DNA of 53,268 nt from CAYPTY01 sp964413935 (GTDB lineage Bacteria > Bacteroidota > Rhodothermia > Balneolales > Balneolaceae). The stretch covers positions 1-53,268 of the forward strand of contig CAYPTY010000017.1 in the NCBI GenBank assembly GCA_964413935.1, given 5' to 3'. This document shows, piece after piece, positions 1 through 8,171 of this stretch. Within the stretch, counting starts at the first letter, position 1. Every line of letters starts with the position of its first letter. The position numbers and the translations under genes were made by a program. The notes beneath the pieces were generated by a model that was not told the origin of the DNA, searched no databases, and worked only from the letters and a program-made list of their open reading frames with translations.

Positions 1-41
1 CTTTCACGGCGGTAGCACGGGTTCGAATCCCGTACGCGGTA
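1..41 (+). tRNA. tRNA-Glu (TTC), 5' truncated by window edge
   Basis: These 41 bases are identical to the last 41 bases of the complete tRNA-Glu at 178-250: the anticodon loop with TTC, the GGCGG side of the anticodon stem, the variable loop, the T arm and the 3' acceptor half. The 5' half lies outside the window. No CCA is encoded after the discriminator A at 41. It is the upstream member of a Glu-His-Glu cluster. Confidence 0.9.
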
Positions 42-49
42 CAAGAAAT

Positions 50-124
50 GGAGCCCGTAGCTCAGTCGGTTAGAGTGCCAGGTTGTGGCCCTGGAGGCCG
101 TGGGTTCAAATCCCATCGGGCTCC
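50..124 (+). tRNA. tRNA-His (GTG)
   Basis: A full cloverleaf can be drawn. The acceptor stem GAGCCCG (51-57) pairs with CGGGCTC (117-123). The anticodon arm CCAGG-TTGTGGC-CCTGG carries anticodon GTG, and the T arm is GTGGG-TTCAAAT-CCCAT. G50 pairs with C124, giving the extra -1 G:C73 pair that is the identity element of bacterial tRNA-His. The CCA end is not fully encoded. It sits 8 bases after the first tRNA-Glu, so co-transcription is likely. Confidence 0.95.
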
Positions 125-177
125 CATTTTTTTACCAACAGTATTAAATGCCTCTCTTTTTTTATCCTGATCTTCAG

Positions 178-250
178 GCCGCGTTCGTCTAGGGGTCCAG
201 GACGCCGCCCTTTCACGGCGGTAGCACGGGTTCGAATCCCGTACGCGGTA
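178..250 (+). tRNA. tRNA-Glu (TTC)
   Basis: The acceptor stem GCCGCGT (178-184) pairs with ACGCGGT (243-249), with a G:U at the first pair. The anticodon arm CCGCC-CTTTCAC-GGCGG gives anticodon TTC, and the T arm is ACGGG-TTCGAAT-CCCGT. The discriminator is A250 and CCA is not encoded. It is a second copy of the partial tRNA at 1-41. The 53 bases between it and tRNA-His hold no gene that I can see. Confidence 0.95.
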
Positions 251-254
251 CACC

Positions 255-288
255 AAGCCCTTACACTTTTTGTGTGAGGGCTTTTTTT
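255..288 (+). terminator. Intrinsic terminator of the tRNA cluster
   Basis: A 12-bp stem (255-266 with 272-283, one G:U pair) with a TTTTT loop is followed directly by a run of T to 288. It sits 4 bases after the last tRNA. The minus strand has no U-run after the stem, so it works only rightward and does not terminate the facing glycosyltransferase gene. Confidence 0.9.
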
Positions 289-290
289 AT

Positions 291-1241
291 TCAGATTATA
301 TCCCGGATTCCCGGTTTCTGCCTCTCCACATGATTACGGTTAATCAGTTCACCAATCAATCCGGTGGAAAAAAGCTGAACACCGAGTACAAGCAGTAAGA
401 TACCCAGGAAAAGGAGGGGGCGGTTACTGAGAGAGGCACCGTAAAAAATTTTCATAACCGCCAGGTAGAGGTTAATGCCACCACCGATCAGAATAAAAAA
501 CACACCCCAGGTGCCGAAGAAATGCATGGGTTTTTGCAGATATTTCTGCACAAAAAGCAGGGTCACCAGATCCAGAAAACCATTAATAAAGCGATTAAGC
601 CCAAACTTTGTTTTTCCGTATTTGCGGGCATGATGCGTTACTACCTTTTCCGTGATGCGGCTGAAGCCTTCCCGCTTAGCCAGCATGGGTATGTACCGGT
701 GCAGCTCCCCATACACGTACACAGACTTTACCACACCCTTTCGATAGGCTTTGAGTCCGCAGTTGAAATCATGAAGATGAATGCCGGAAACTTTACGCGT
801 CACGAAATTGAAAAAACGGGACGGAATGGTCTTCTGGATGGGATCATGCCGTACTTTCTTCCAGCCGCTCACAAGGTCATTTCCATCTTTGAGCATCTGC
901 AGCAGCTCAGGCAGCTCAGCCGGATCGTCCTGAAGGTCGGCATCCATGGTTACCACGAAGTCGCCTCTTGTTTCTTCAAAACCGGCCTGCAGGGCTACAC
1001 TCTTTCCGTAATTACGCCGAAAGGAAATGCCCCGAATCCGATCATCCCCAGCTCTCAGTTCCCGGATCACCTCCCAAGAGTCATCGGAAGAACCATCATC
1101 CACAAAAATAATTTCGTAGCTATAATCCTGTTGCAGAGCCTGTTTAATGCCTTTGGTAAGCTCAGGCAGAGATTCTTCCTCATTCAGAAGTGGAATAACC
1201 ACACTTACATCGATTTTTGCTGATCCGTCGTTTTCTGCCAC
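291..1241 (-). CDS. Family 2 glycosyltransferase, polyprenyl-phosphate type, membrane-anchored
   Basis: The 316-residue protein has a GT-A fold N-terminal domain: VSVVIPLLNEEESL near residue 12, FVDDGSSDDS at 46-55, and the metal-binding DADLQDDP at 100-107. Two hydrophobic C-terminal segments (about 240-265 and 278-300) follow. This is the layout of the DPM1/GtrB/ArnC branch of GT2, which moves a sugar from a nucleotide donor to polyprenyl phosphate at the cytoplasmic membrane. The length fits the family. The acceptor and sugar cannot be read from sequence, and no cell-wall or O-antigen genes lie next to it. It is transcribed leftward toward the tRNA cluster and is divergent from the merR-like gene. 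A long reading frame on the opposite strand is a shadow of this gene. Confidence 0.88.
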   Translation of the reverse strand: MAENDGSAKIDVSVVIPLLNEEESLPELTKGIKQALQQDYSYEIIFVDDGSSDDSWEVIRELRAGDDRIRGISFRRNYGKSVALQAGFEETRGDFVVTMDADLQDDPAELPELLQMLKDGNDLVSGWKKVRHDPIQKTIPSRFFNFVTRKVSGIHLHDFNCGLKAYRKGVVKSVYVYGELHRYIPMLAKREGFSRITEKVVTHHARKYGKTKFGLNRFINGFLDLVTLLFVQKYLQKPMHFFGTWGVFFILIGGGINLYLAVMKIFYGASLSNRPLLFLGILLLVLGVQLFSTGLIGELINRNHVERQKPGIRDII

Positions 1242-1323
1242 TAAGTTTTCTTTAAAAAAAGTTCAGAAATGTGTTACTTCCAATCACTTAGGAAGAGCAC
1301 CTAAAATACGTGTTTAGATCACT

Positions 1324-1644
1324 ATGAAAAAATTGTATTACTCGATCGGAGAAGTGAGCGAACTTACCGGACTGGAACCCCACGTACTTCGCTACTGGGA
1401 AACCGTTTTTAATGAACTCAGGCCCAAAAAGAACCGGGCCGGGAATCGGGTGTACAAGGAATCGGATATCACCACCATCCTAAAAATAAAGGAACTGGTG
1501 CAGGAGAAGAAATACAGCACCGAAGGCGCCAAGAAAATCCTGAAAGAAGGTGACACAGCCCTTCAGGATGAACTGCCCGCTGAGCTTAGGAAAGACCTTC
1601 ACGAAATCCGTTTCTTCCTGAATAACATGCTGGATAAGCTTTAG
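1324..1644 (+). CDS. Small MerR-family transcriptional regulator
   Basis: The 106-residue protein begins with a MerR winged-helix domain: YYSIGEVSELTGLEPHVLRYWE at residues 5-26, then the wing with NRAGNRVYKESD near 37-48. It ends in a short helical tail. It lacks the longer effector-binding C-terminus and the metal-binding cysteines of MerR or ZntR. Similar short MerR-like proteins are common in Bacteroidota and have no fixed function. The start is an ATG preceded by an AT-rich stretch with no clear Shine-Dalgarno. The stop overlaps the stop of ctaA by four bases on the opposite strand (TTAG). Its targets are unknown; the divergent glycosyltransferase is one possibility. Confidence 0.88.
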   Translation: MKKLYYSIGEVSELTGLEPHVLRYWETVFNELRPKKNRAGNRVYKESDITTILKIKELVQEKKYSTEGAKKILKEGDTALQDELPAELRKDLHEIRFFLNNMLDKL

Positions 1645-2591
1645 ACAGCTAGCGCATTCACTTTTTCCTTGCGTGCTGAGAAAGAGAGAATCAGCAAAAA
1701 GAGGAATTCAGCGCAGACCAGCAAAGCCACACTGGTGAGATGGGTTACCTGCAGAACAGCCGGCATACCCAGATGCTTTAGTCCGATACCGGCTATGGCC
1801 TGCACCAGAATCAGCAGCATGATTCCATTCAGTGTTTTTTGGGTGAAGGAATCGTTGAGTTCTTTTCGGGCCAGCATGTAGAGCACCCCGGCGGCCAGTA
1901 CCACAAACCAGGAGAAAACCCGGTGAATCTGAAATATCAGTCCGGCATTGTCCAGCCAGGTGGCTCTTGGCGGGGGCACCGCCTGCTCTTTTACCATATC
2001 TACCATTTCTCGTACCTGTGTTCCGATAACCACCTGCACCAGTGTAATGCCAAGCAAAACCACACCCAGCTGAAAAAGCTGCCTGCGCACAGGCTCGTCC
2101 AGGTTCAGCCGAATTCGATAGTCATTGGATTTGTAGGCGGCAAAGAGCAGGATATTGACGATCAGGAAGGCCAGCATCATGTGTATGGTAATCAGCCATT
2201 CACTTAACCCGGTTTCCACGACCTGACCGCCAAGCCAGCCCTGAAAAAGCACCAGCACAAAGGCTGCTACGGAGGACCAGAACACAGCTGGATCGCTTTT
2301 CCGGTACCGGAAAGACAGCGCTGTTGTGGCGATGATGAACAATCCGATCAGAACGCCGATCAGGCGATTTACATATTCAATCCAGGTTTTAAAGACATTG
2401 AACTGTGATGGATCGAACTGGGCGGGTAAATCGGCCAGCGAGGTAGGCGGAATCCAGAGCCCGAAACACTTGGGCCAGTCGGGGCAGCCAAGTCCGGCTC
2501 CCGCCGCTCTCACAAGTCCGCCCACAAAGATTAAAAAGAGGGTTGCAATTACCGTTGCAATTGCTGTTTTCTGAAAGGAATTAAATGCCAT
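1641..2591 (-). CDS. ctaA: Heme A synthase (CtaA/COX15 family)
   Basis: The 316-residue polytopic membrane protein has the COX15/CtaA pattern. The first membrane segment is followed by GGLVRAAGAGLGCPDWPKC, a family signature near residues 24-42. Histidines such as those in ITIHMM, FQIHRVFSW and VTHLT are spaced as expected for heme ligands. Heme A synthase oxidises the C8 methyl group of heme O to give heme A for aa3-type oxidases. Its substrate supplier ctaB lies head to head with it, 105 bases away, so the pair covers both steps from protoheme. The start ATG gives a short cytoplasmic N-terminus. A -7-like TAAATTTG lies upstream on the minus strand at 2635-2642. No oxidase subunit genes are in the window. 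Confidence 0.93.
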   Translation of the reverse strand: MAFNSFQKTAIATVIATLFLIFVGGLVRAAGAGLGCPDWPKCFGLWIPPTSLADLPAQFDPSQFNVFKTWIEYVNRLIGVLIGLFIIATTALSFRYRKSDPAVFWSSVAAFVLVLFQGWLGGQVVETGLSEWLITIHMMLAFLIVNILLFAAYKSNDYRIRLNLDEPVRRQLFQLGVVLLGITLVQVVIGTQVREMVDMVKEQAVPPPRATWLDNAGLIFQIHRVFSWFVVLAAGVLYMLARKELNDSFTQKTLNGIMLLILVQAIAGIGLKHLGMPAVLQVTHLTSVALLVCAEFLFLLILSFSARKEKVNALAV

Positions 2592-2634
2592 CTGAAGCGC
2601 TTATGAAGGCTACTTGGGGAAACGATAATTTGTC

Positions 2635-2642
2635 CAAATTTA
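2635..2642 (-). promoter_or_regulatory. Candidate -7 element upstream of ctaA
   Basis: The minus strand reads TAAATTTG, an exact match to the Bacteroidota -7 consensus TAnnTTTG, 43 bases before the ctaA start codon. The -33 position does not match TTTG well (TTCT at N19), so this is a weak call. Confidence 0.3.
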
Positions 2643-2696
2643 CAGAATTTTTGCTATTTTTAGAATCTTGTCTGAGATACGATACAGCCCTTATTA

Positions 2697-3602
2697 ATGG
2701 ATTCATCTACCACTCAAACACATAGTTCCGGCCTGAACGCCAAAGTCATTTATGACTACTACCAACTGACCAAACCGGGCATCACTTTTACCGTGGTTGC
2801 CAGTATGCTGATTGGCTTCATGTTAGGCTCTGCAGGTGATATCAACCTGCTAACCATGTTGCATGCCATCATTGGTACCTTCCTCATTGCCGGAGGTACG
2901 GCTGCGCACAATCAGTTTATGGAGCGCAATCTGGACGGACTCATGAAGCGGACGGAGAAACGTCCCCTGCCCGACCGTCGCATTGCTCCTGCCCACAGTA
3001 AAGTTTTTTCAACAGCGCTGATTGTAGTTGGCTCTGCTTACCTGATCTCAGTTGTGAATTTCACAGCCGGAGTAGTATCCCTCAGCACAACACTTATTTA
3101 TCTGGCGTTTTACACGCCTATGAAACGGCATTCTGCTTTTAACATCGCCATTGGCGCGGTACCCGGCGCTTTACCTCCGGTTGGGGGCTGGGCGGCAGCC
3201 GGTGGATCTCTCCTGGACCCTGCGATCTGGTTAATCTTCGGTATCGTATTTCTGTGGCAGATTCCCCATGTGATGGCCATTGCCTGGAACTGTAAAGATG
3301 ATTATGCCAAAGCCGGTTTTAAAATGCTGCCGAAGGGCGATCTGAGTGGTATCAGAACTTCTCTCTATTCTCTTGTTTGCATTCTGCTGCTTATCCCGGT
3401 TACCTGGATGGTCTACGAACTTGACCTGAGCCGGGAAATATTCCTGGTCGGTTCTCTGCTGCTTGCAGCTATGTTCCTTTTTTATGGGATACGATTCGTT
3501 GCTGAGCGCAACCGTCCGAATGCCCGAAAGCTGATGTTTGCCTCCATCGCCTACCTTCCACTGGTCTGGGTATTGATGGTGCTGGATCAGATTATACTCT
3601 GA
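2697..3602 (+). CDS. ctaB: Protoheme IX farnesyltransferase (heme O synthase)
   Basis: The 301-residue UbiA-family prenyltransferase has about nine membrane segments. The first Asp-rich motif reads NQFMERNLDGLMKRTEKRP (residues 72-90), with the N-x7-D and RT..RP elements typical of CyoE/CtaB. A second polar loop contains NCKDDYAKAGFKMLP. The enzyme attaches farnesyl to the vinyl group of heme B to give heme O, the substrate of CtaA, whose gene is divergent. The start is the ATG at 2697; the first 20 residues are polar and cytoplasmic. An inverted repeat GATCAG-N8-CTGATC at 3585-3604 spans the stop codon but has no U-run. The facing RDD gene ends 12 bases further on. Confidence 0.93.
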   Translation: MDSSTTQTHSSGLNAKVIYDYYQLTKPGITFTVVASMLIGFMLGSAGDINLLTMLHAIIGTFLIAGGTAAHNQFMERNLDGLMKRTEKRPLPDRRIAPAHSKVFSTALIVVGSAYLISVVNFTAGVVSLSTTLIYLAFYTPMKRHSAFNIAIGAVPGALPPVGGWAAAGGSLLDPAIWLIFGIVFLWQIPHVMAIAWNCKDDYAKAGFKMLPKGDLSGIRTSLYSLVCILLLIPVTWMVYELDLSREIFLVGSLLLAAMFLFYGIRFVAERNRPNARKLMFASIAYLPLVWVLMVLDQIIL

Positions 3603-3614
3603 TCGCTCTCAAAC

Positions 3615-4352
3615 CTATGAGTGCAAGGCATTGTAATCTTTGATCAGAGTTTCCAGGAACTCTCTTGCATCCATTTCGGCTCTTTGCAGCCCCAGTTTTT
3701 CCTCGATCAGCTTACGTGTGCGCTGCAACATTACAAACCAGGTACTTTCATCATAGTCACTTCTGGCCTTCAGCACTTCTCTGATTACTGACACATCCTC
3801 ATCGCTCAGATCTTCAGCCTGGGGAAAAACGATTTCATACTTCTGCTCCACTTCCTCAAACAGCGTTTCATCCAGCTTCACCTTTTTCCGCTTTTGAATA
3901 ACACAAGTTCCGCCCGCGATATCGCCCAGGCGCTGTCCCTTACCGTTTATCAGAATCGTTACCAGTGCTACCGCACCGCTTGAGATCGGTATTTCGATGA
4001 GGCCGATCATCCAGCGCAGTAGATAGGAACTGAAGCCGGCACGGGTACCGTCCGTTTTTACCACCCGGATGCCCAGCACCCATTTACCCACAGTTTGTCC
4101 ATTCCAGGTAACCTCAGCAACCAGTCTGTAAAGAATGCTGGGTAATCCAACAATGGCAACCCCAATCCATTCATTCTGGTCCAGCTGCCCGCCGAGTACA
4201 TCATCTATTCCGGACATAATACCTCCGGCCACCACTGAATACATGATAATCAGGGCAAAATCGATAACATAAGCCATGATTCTGGAGCCTGCATTGGCCA
4301 CATCATAATCGATTTGCACATGTTGAGTAGTTTCAACGCCGTATCTACTCAT
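3615..4352 (-). CDS. RDD family membrane protein
   Basis: The 245-residue protein has the RDD domain in its first 155 residues: AGSRIMAYVIDF (R24, D31) opening the first membrane segment, NGQTVGKWVLGIRVV after the second, and GQRLGDIAGGTCVI after the third. A soluble helical tail of about 90 charged residues follows. RDD proteins have been tied to ion transport in some bacteria, but the role here is not known. It is divergent from the SpoIIM/MoxR/DUF58 operon. An RDD gene next to that operon is a frequent arrangement in Bacteroidota, so I infer a shared envelope role. Confidence 0.85.
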   Translation of the reverse strand: MSRYGVETTQHVQIDYDVANAGSRIMAYVIDFALIIMYSVVAGGIMSGIDDVLGGQLDQNEWIGVAIVGLPSILYRLVAEVTWNGQTVGKWVLGIRVVKTDGTRAGFSSYLLRWMIGLIEIPISSGAVALVTILINGKGQRLGDIAGGTCVIQKRKKVKLDETLFEEVEQKYEIVFPQAEDLSDEDVSVIREVLKARSDYDESTWFVMLQRTRKLIEEKLGLQRAEMDAREFLETLIKDYNALHS

Positions 4353-4421
4353 AATACTGGGTCATTTAAAGAAGATTCCTTCCGTTTGAATGATTACTTT
4401 TGCCAAGGCCTGAAAAGGTAA

Positions 4422-4460
4422 ATGGCTGTTACCCAAAAACCAAAGCTTCATTCCGGATGA
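4422..4460 (+). CDS. Possible 12-codon leader peptide before the SpoIIM gene
   Basis: ATG at 4422 opens a short frame (MAVTQKPKLHSG) whose TGA stop at 4458-4460 overlaps the ATG of the next gene in an ATGA junction, the same style of coupling seen later in this operon. No ribosome site is obvious and no attenuator fold is visible. It may be chance. Confidence 0.25.
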   Translation: MAVTQKPKLHSG

Positions 4461-5431
4461 GAGAAATCGTTTTTCTGAGAACCCATTCCGACAAATGGAA
4501 GGAGTTTGAACAGGTTCTGGACAATGGTTCAGAGGCAGATCCGGATAAACTGGCCGAGCTTTATATCAGCCTGACCAACGACCTGGCCTTTGCACAGAGC
4601 CGGTATCCCGGTTCCAAAACCACGGAGTACTTGAATCAACTGAGTCTGAGGGTTCACGACAAACTCTACAAAAACCGCAAGGAAGACAACAGGCGGTTCA
4701 TCACTTTCTGGTCGCGTGAAATTCCCGAACTTTTCGCCAGTAAACAGAAAGAGCTTTTGATTTCCTTTGTGGTATTCTCTGTGGCATTTATTATCGGCTT
4801 TTTCTCTGCCAGCCAGGATAGCGGTTTTGTACGGCTGATTATGGGTGATGCCTATGTGAATATGACCATCGAGAACATCGAAAACGATGATCCGCTTGCG
4901 GTGTATAAAAAAATGAAATCGATGGATATGTTTCTTCGCATCACGATTAATAACATCTTGGTTTCATTTAATGCCTTTGTTCTGGGCATCTTCACCATTA
5001 TTGGCACCGGCTATGTACTATTATCGAACGGCATCATGCTGGGTTCCTTTATGCAGTTTTTTCAGGCCAACGATCTGCTTATTGAGTCCTTACTCGTAGT
5101 CTTTATTCACGGAACCCTTGAAATATCCGCCATTATTATTGCCGGTGCAGCGGGTATTGTGCTCGGTAATTCCTTTATCTTTCCGGGTACCCTCAGCCGG
5201 CGACGATCGTTCGTGAAAGGCGCAAAAGACGGGGTCAAAATGGTAAGTGGACTGGTCCCGATTTTTATTCTTGCAGGATTTCTGGAATCTTTTGTAACGC
5301 GCTATACCGAAATGCCGGTCTGGCTCAGCCTCTTCATCATTTTATCCTCACTGGGCTTCATATTATATTATTTTGTGTATCTGCCCCTAACCTATAAACG
5401 AAAAAGACGGCATGCCTCAGCAAAAAATTGA
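4457..5431 (+). CDS. SpoIIM/DUF95-family integral membrane protein
   Basis: From the ATG at 4457 the protein has 324 residues. An N-terminal soluble part begins MREIVFLRTHSDKWKEFEQ, which is how stand-alone DUF95 proteins usually begin. Five or so membrane segments follow, with the loop FVHGTLEIS-like (read here as FIHGTLEISAIIIAGAAG), a family signature. A TTG at 4400 would add 19 residues but lies before the conserved start, so I prefer 4457. In non-sporulating bacteria this family sits beside RDD, MoxR and DUF58 genes; its molecular role is unknown. It is the first gene of a six-gene operon and its end overlaps the next gene by 20 bases. Confidence 0.85.
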   Translation: MREIVFLRTHSDKWKEFEQVLDNGSEADPDKLAELYISLTNDLAFAQSRYPGSKTTEYLNQLSLRVHDKLYKNRKEDNRRFITFWSREIPELFASKQKELLISFVVFSVAFIIGFFSASQDSGFVRLIMGDAYVNMTIENIENDDPLAVYKKMKSMDMFLRITINNILVSFNAFVLGIFTIIGTGYVLLSNGIMLGSFMQFFQANDLLIESLLVVFIHGTLEISAIIIAGAAGIVLGNSFIFPGTLSRRRSFVKGAKDGVKMVSGLVPIFILAGFLESFVTRYTEMPVWLSLFIILSSLGFILYYFVYLPLTYKRKRRHASAKN

Positions 5432-6263
5432 ATTGCAGAAAGTCCGTGATATGGGTGACCTCATCACTGATACCTTCAGTTATATCCGTATTCACATTCG
5501 CAGTTATGGATTAAGCATACTCTACTTCATGGTGCCTCTTCTGCTGGTGAGTTCCATCATTGTAGGCAGCAGTTATGGCAATATCATCGGGGCTGCCCTT
5601 TCTGAAGATCCGCAGATGGCTCAGAGCGAAGCGGAGTTAATCAGCAGTAGTCTTGGATTTTTTGCCGGGCTTATCCTGACCCTGATTGCGGTTGGTATGC
5701 TGATGGTAATCACCTACAATCACGTGCGCCTGTTGAGTCAGGGAAAAGAAGACATCAAACCGGGTGATCTGATCTCCAATGTATTTATTAAAATCGTCGG
5801 TTTGGTCGCCCTGAATTTTATCTATTTCATTCTGGTATTCCTGGCCTCCCTCTTTTTCATCATCCCTGGTATTTATGTGGCTATCCGCCTTTCGCTCAGC
5901 ACAGCCATTTACATCATTGAGGACATTGATATTATAGAAGCCATGAAACGATCCTGGGATCTGGTTGAGGGACACTGGTGGCTCACCTTCGGAATACTGA
6001 TCGTAATGAGCATTATCACAAATATTATCTCAAGTGTGTTTACGGTACCCATCCTCATCGTTTCCATTTTTATGGGTGTGGCCGGTGCTGAAGGGGGATC
6101 AAACCTGTCCTTTATAATCGGAATCCTTTACAGCCTGAGTCTGACCATTTCCACCATTTTCACAGCCATTCCATTGTTAACCAATGCTCTGCATTATTAC
6201 AATCTGCGTGAGCGTAAAGAGGGTGGCAGTCTGCGCGATCGTATAGAACAGTTGAGAATCTGA
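5412..6263 (+). CDS. Polytopic membrane protein of the MoxR/DUF58 operon
   Basis: The 283-residue protein has a short cytoplasmic N-terminus and about six membrane segments. A central FIIPGIYVAIRLSLSTAIYI stretch is followed by IEAMKRSWDLVEGHWWLTFGI. That second motif is shared with membrane proteins carrying the glycerophosphoryl diester phosphodiesterase membrane domain or the YciC-like fold. No catalytic phosphodiesterase residues are present. The ATG lies inside the upstream gene (20-base overlap), implying translational coupling. The function is unknown; its place points to the same envelope assembly as its neighbours. Confidence 0.8.
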   Translation: MPQQKIELQKVRDMGDLITDTFSYIRIHIRSYGLSILYFMVPLLLVSSIIVGSSYGNIIGAALSEDPQMAQSEAELISSSLGFFAGLILTLIAVGMLMVITYNHVRLLSQGKEDIKPGDLISNVFIKIVGLVALNFIYFILVFLASLFFIIPGIYVAIRLSLSTAIYIIEDIDIIEAMKRSWDLVEGHWWLTFGILIVMSIITNIISSVFTVPILIVSIFMGVAGAEGGSNLSFIIGILYSLSLTISTIFTAIPLLTNALHYYNLRERKEGGSLRDRIEQLRI

Positions 6264-6267
6264 AGAA

Positions 6268-6981
6268 GTGAGATTGATCCTGATTTATTTTTTTCTTGGG
6301 ATGCTGCTGTTGCCTGAAAAAGCAGCGTCATCTGAATTTCAACAAGCGGCTCAAAACAGCAGCAGCTACGAAATCCGGGTTCCTGAGGAGAATGTATTTC
6401 AGGAATATATGTCGGACCGCCGATTCCAGTACGCGGATATTGATCCGGACGCTGCTTCCCTATGGGAGCGTTTCAAGCAATGGTTGTTCCAGAATATTTA
6501 TGCATTCTTTACCAATGAAGGTGTACAAACTTTCCTGAAGATATCCTTCTACCTCATTTTCGTAGTTCTGATTTATGCCCTCATCCGGCAGTTTATGGGT
6601 GGGGAAATGAATGCTGCCTTTTTTACTTCTGGTAAAGATTCCAAAGGCACGCTACGCTACACTGAAAATGGTCTGCAGGCCATCGATTATGATACATCCA
6701 TCCGGCATGCAGCAGAAAACGGACAATACCGGCAGGCCATCAACCTGATATACAACAAGGCTCTGCATGAACTTCACCGGCGGGAGCTTATCGACTGGAA
6801 AACCGAAAAAACGAACCGCGATTATCTCTTTGAGCTGAATAATCATGCCTGCAGTACCCACTTCCGCACGCTTACCCGCATATACGAATATGCTGAATAT
6901 GGCGACTTCCCGGTAACCCGCCGGCATTACGAGGACCTCTCCAACACCTACAGCTACTTTGAAAAGGAGATGACAGCGTGA
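6268..6981 (+). CDS. DUF4129 domain protein with signal peptide and one membrane helix
   Basis: The 237-residue protein starts at GTG 6268, four bases after the previous stop. It has an N-terminal signal-like segment (about 1-20), a periplasmic stretch, and a membrane helix near 90-108. The C-terminal cytoplasmic domain holds the DUF4129 pattern: residues 175-200 with W-K-TNRDYLFEL, then FRTLTRIYEYAEYGDFPV. DUF4129 is regularly encoded between DUF4350 or transglutaminase genes and MoxR/DUF58. The biochemical role is unknown. Its stop overlaps the GTG of the next gene (GTGA). Confidence 0.85.
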   Translation: MRLILIYFFLGMLLLPEKAASSEFQQAAQNSSSYEIRVPEENVFQEYMSDRRFQYADIDPDAASLWERFKQWLFQNIYAFFTNEGVQTFLKISFYLIFVVLIYALIRQFMGGEMNAAFFTSGKDSKGTLRYTENGLQAIDYDTSIRHAAENGQYRQAINLIYNKALHELHRRELIDWKTEKTNRDYLFELNNHACSTHFRTLTRIYEYAEYGDFPVTRRHYEDLSNTYSYFEKEMTA

Positions 6982-8171
6982 AACAGCGGACCTACATCAT
7001 CATGCTCAGTATTCTGGTCGGGCTATACATTTTTGTGGAAGTCACCAAACCCCGACCGCTTGACCTGAGCGATTCATTCACCCGCGTTGATACCATTCCA
7101 CTGGGCACCTACATCCTGCATGAACAACTACCGGTTCTCTTCCCAGACAAAGAAATCACCGAAAATACATCCACCCTTTTTGAATTGAGAGATACCATCG
7201 AAACAGATTCATCCCTCCGCGAAAACTGGATATTCATCAATGCGAGCCTGGAATTTGATCGACAGTCGGCAGAGGTACTGCTGCAGCATGTGAGCAGAGG
7301 TAATTCCGCTTTCCTCTCTGCACGAAATTTTAGTGGAATTCTCGCTGATACCCTTGATATAGCAACACAATACCTGCCCTACTATTTTCAGGACCTTGGT
7401 ATCGACAGTACCCATTTTGTGGATGTGAGCTTAAGCACAAGTGATGAGAGCTGGAGCATGGATGATCGGTTTATCCCCGTTTCATTCAGCTCCATCGACA
7501 GCAGCGATTCCGACATACTGGGCCATATTGAAGGCAAAGATGTGAACTTTATCCGAACTCGTTTTGGGGATGGCTATATCTATATGCACAGCAATCCGGA
7601 GTTGTTCGGAAATTACATCGCCCGTAATCCTGAATTCAGAGAGTATGTTTTTGGTGTTCTCTCACATTTGCCGGTCAGAGACAGCATGTGGGATGAATAC
7701 TATAAAGTTGGCCGCCGGGTTGCCAGCTCCCCATTGAGTTTCGTGATTTCACAGAAAAACCTAAAATGGGCCTGGATCACCGCGGTAACCGCTATACTGC
7801 TCTATCTGATTCTTCGGTCGAAACGAGTGCAGCGCATCATTCCGGAGATTGAAGCACCTAAAAACAGCAGCATCGAATTTGCACAAACCATTGCACAGCT
7901 CTATCTGGAAAAAAGCTCGCACCAGGCCATTGCCGAAAAGAAAATCCGTTTTTTTATGGACCAGCTGAGACAAAGACTGGGCGTGGATACCAGTGAACTG
8001 GATGATGAGCTCAGCAGTATAGTCAGCGAACGAAGCGGGGTACCTTCTGAACGTGTAAAGGAACTGATGAAGCAAATTGACTTTATAAAATCGCAGGATA
8101 AAATCACGGCTGAACAGCTAAAGACTTTAAATAACATTATGGAAACCTTTAACCGATTGAGTTTACGATGA
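6978..8171 (+). CDS. DUF4350 domain protein, two membrane helices
   Basis: The 397-residue protein starts at a GTG overlapping the upstream stop. A first membrane helix lies at about 4-20, and a periplasmic domain runs to about 260. It contains the DUF4350-type GTYILHEQLPVLFP and later GDGYIYMHSNPELFGNY, with the look of a GATase-like Rossmann domain. A second helix (about 262-279) and a cytoplasmic helical tail follow. The periplasmic domain probably binds a ligand or partner protein, but none is known. It sits directly upstream of the MoxR ATPase with an ATGA overlap, so the products are probably made in fixed ratio. Confidence 0.84.
   Translation: MKQRTYIIMLSILVGLYIFVEVTKPRPLDLSDSFTRVDTIPLGTYILHEQLPVLFPDKEITENTSTLFELRDTIETDSSLRENWIFINASLEFDRQSAEVLLQHVSRGNSAFLSARNFSGILADTLDIATQYLPYYFQDLGIDSTHFVDVSLSTSDESWSMDDRFIPVSFSSIDSSDSDILGHIEGKDVNFIRTRFGDGYIYMHSNPELFGNYIARNPEFREYVFGVLSHLPVRDSMWDEYYKVGRRVASSPLSFVISQKNLKWAWITAVTAILLYLILRSKRVQRIIPEIEAPKNSSIEFAQTIAQLYLEKSSHQAIAEKKIRFFMDQLRQRLGVDTSELDDELSSIVSERSGVPSERVKELMKQIDFIKSQDKITAEQLKTLNNIMETFNRLSLR

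Noticed and set aside
62..277. Two overlapping reading frames of 64 codons on opposite strands
   Set aside because: They run through tRNA-His and tRNA-Glu and have no protein-like features.
522..1223. 233-codon frame opposite the GT2 gene
   Set aside because: It is a shadow of a well-conserved glycosyltransferase and its translation shows no family pattern.
3585..3604. GATCAG-N8-CTGATC at the end of ctaB
   Set aside because: Short stem with no U-run; not enough for a terminator call.
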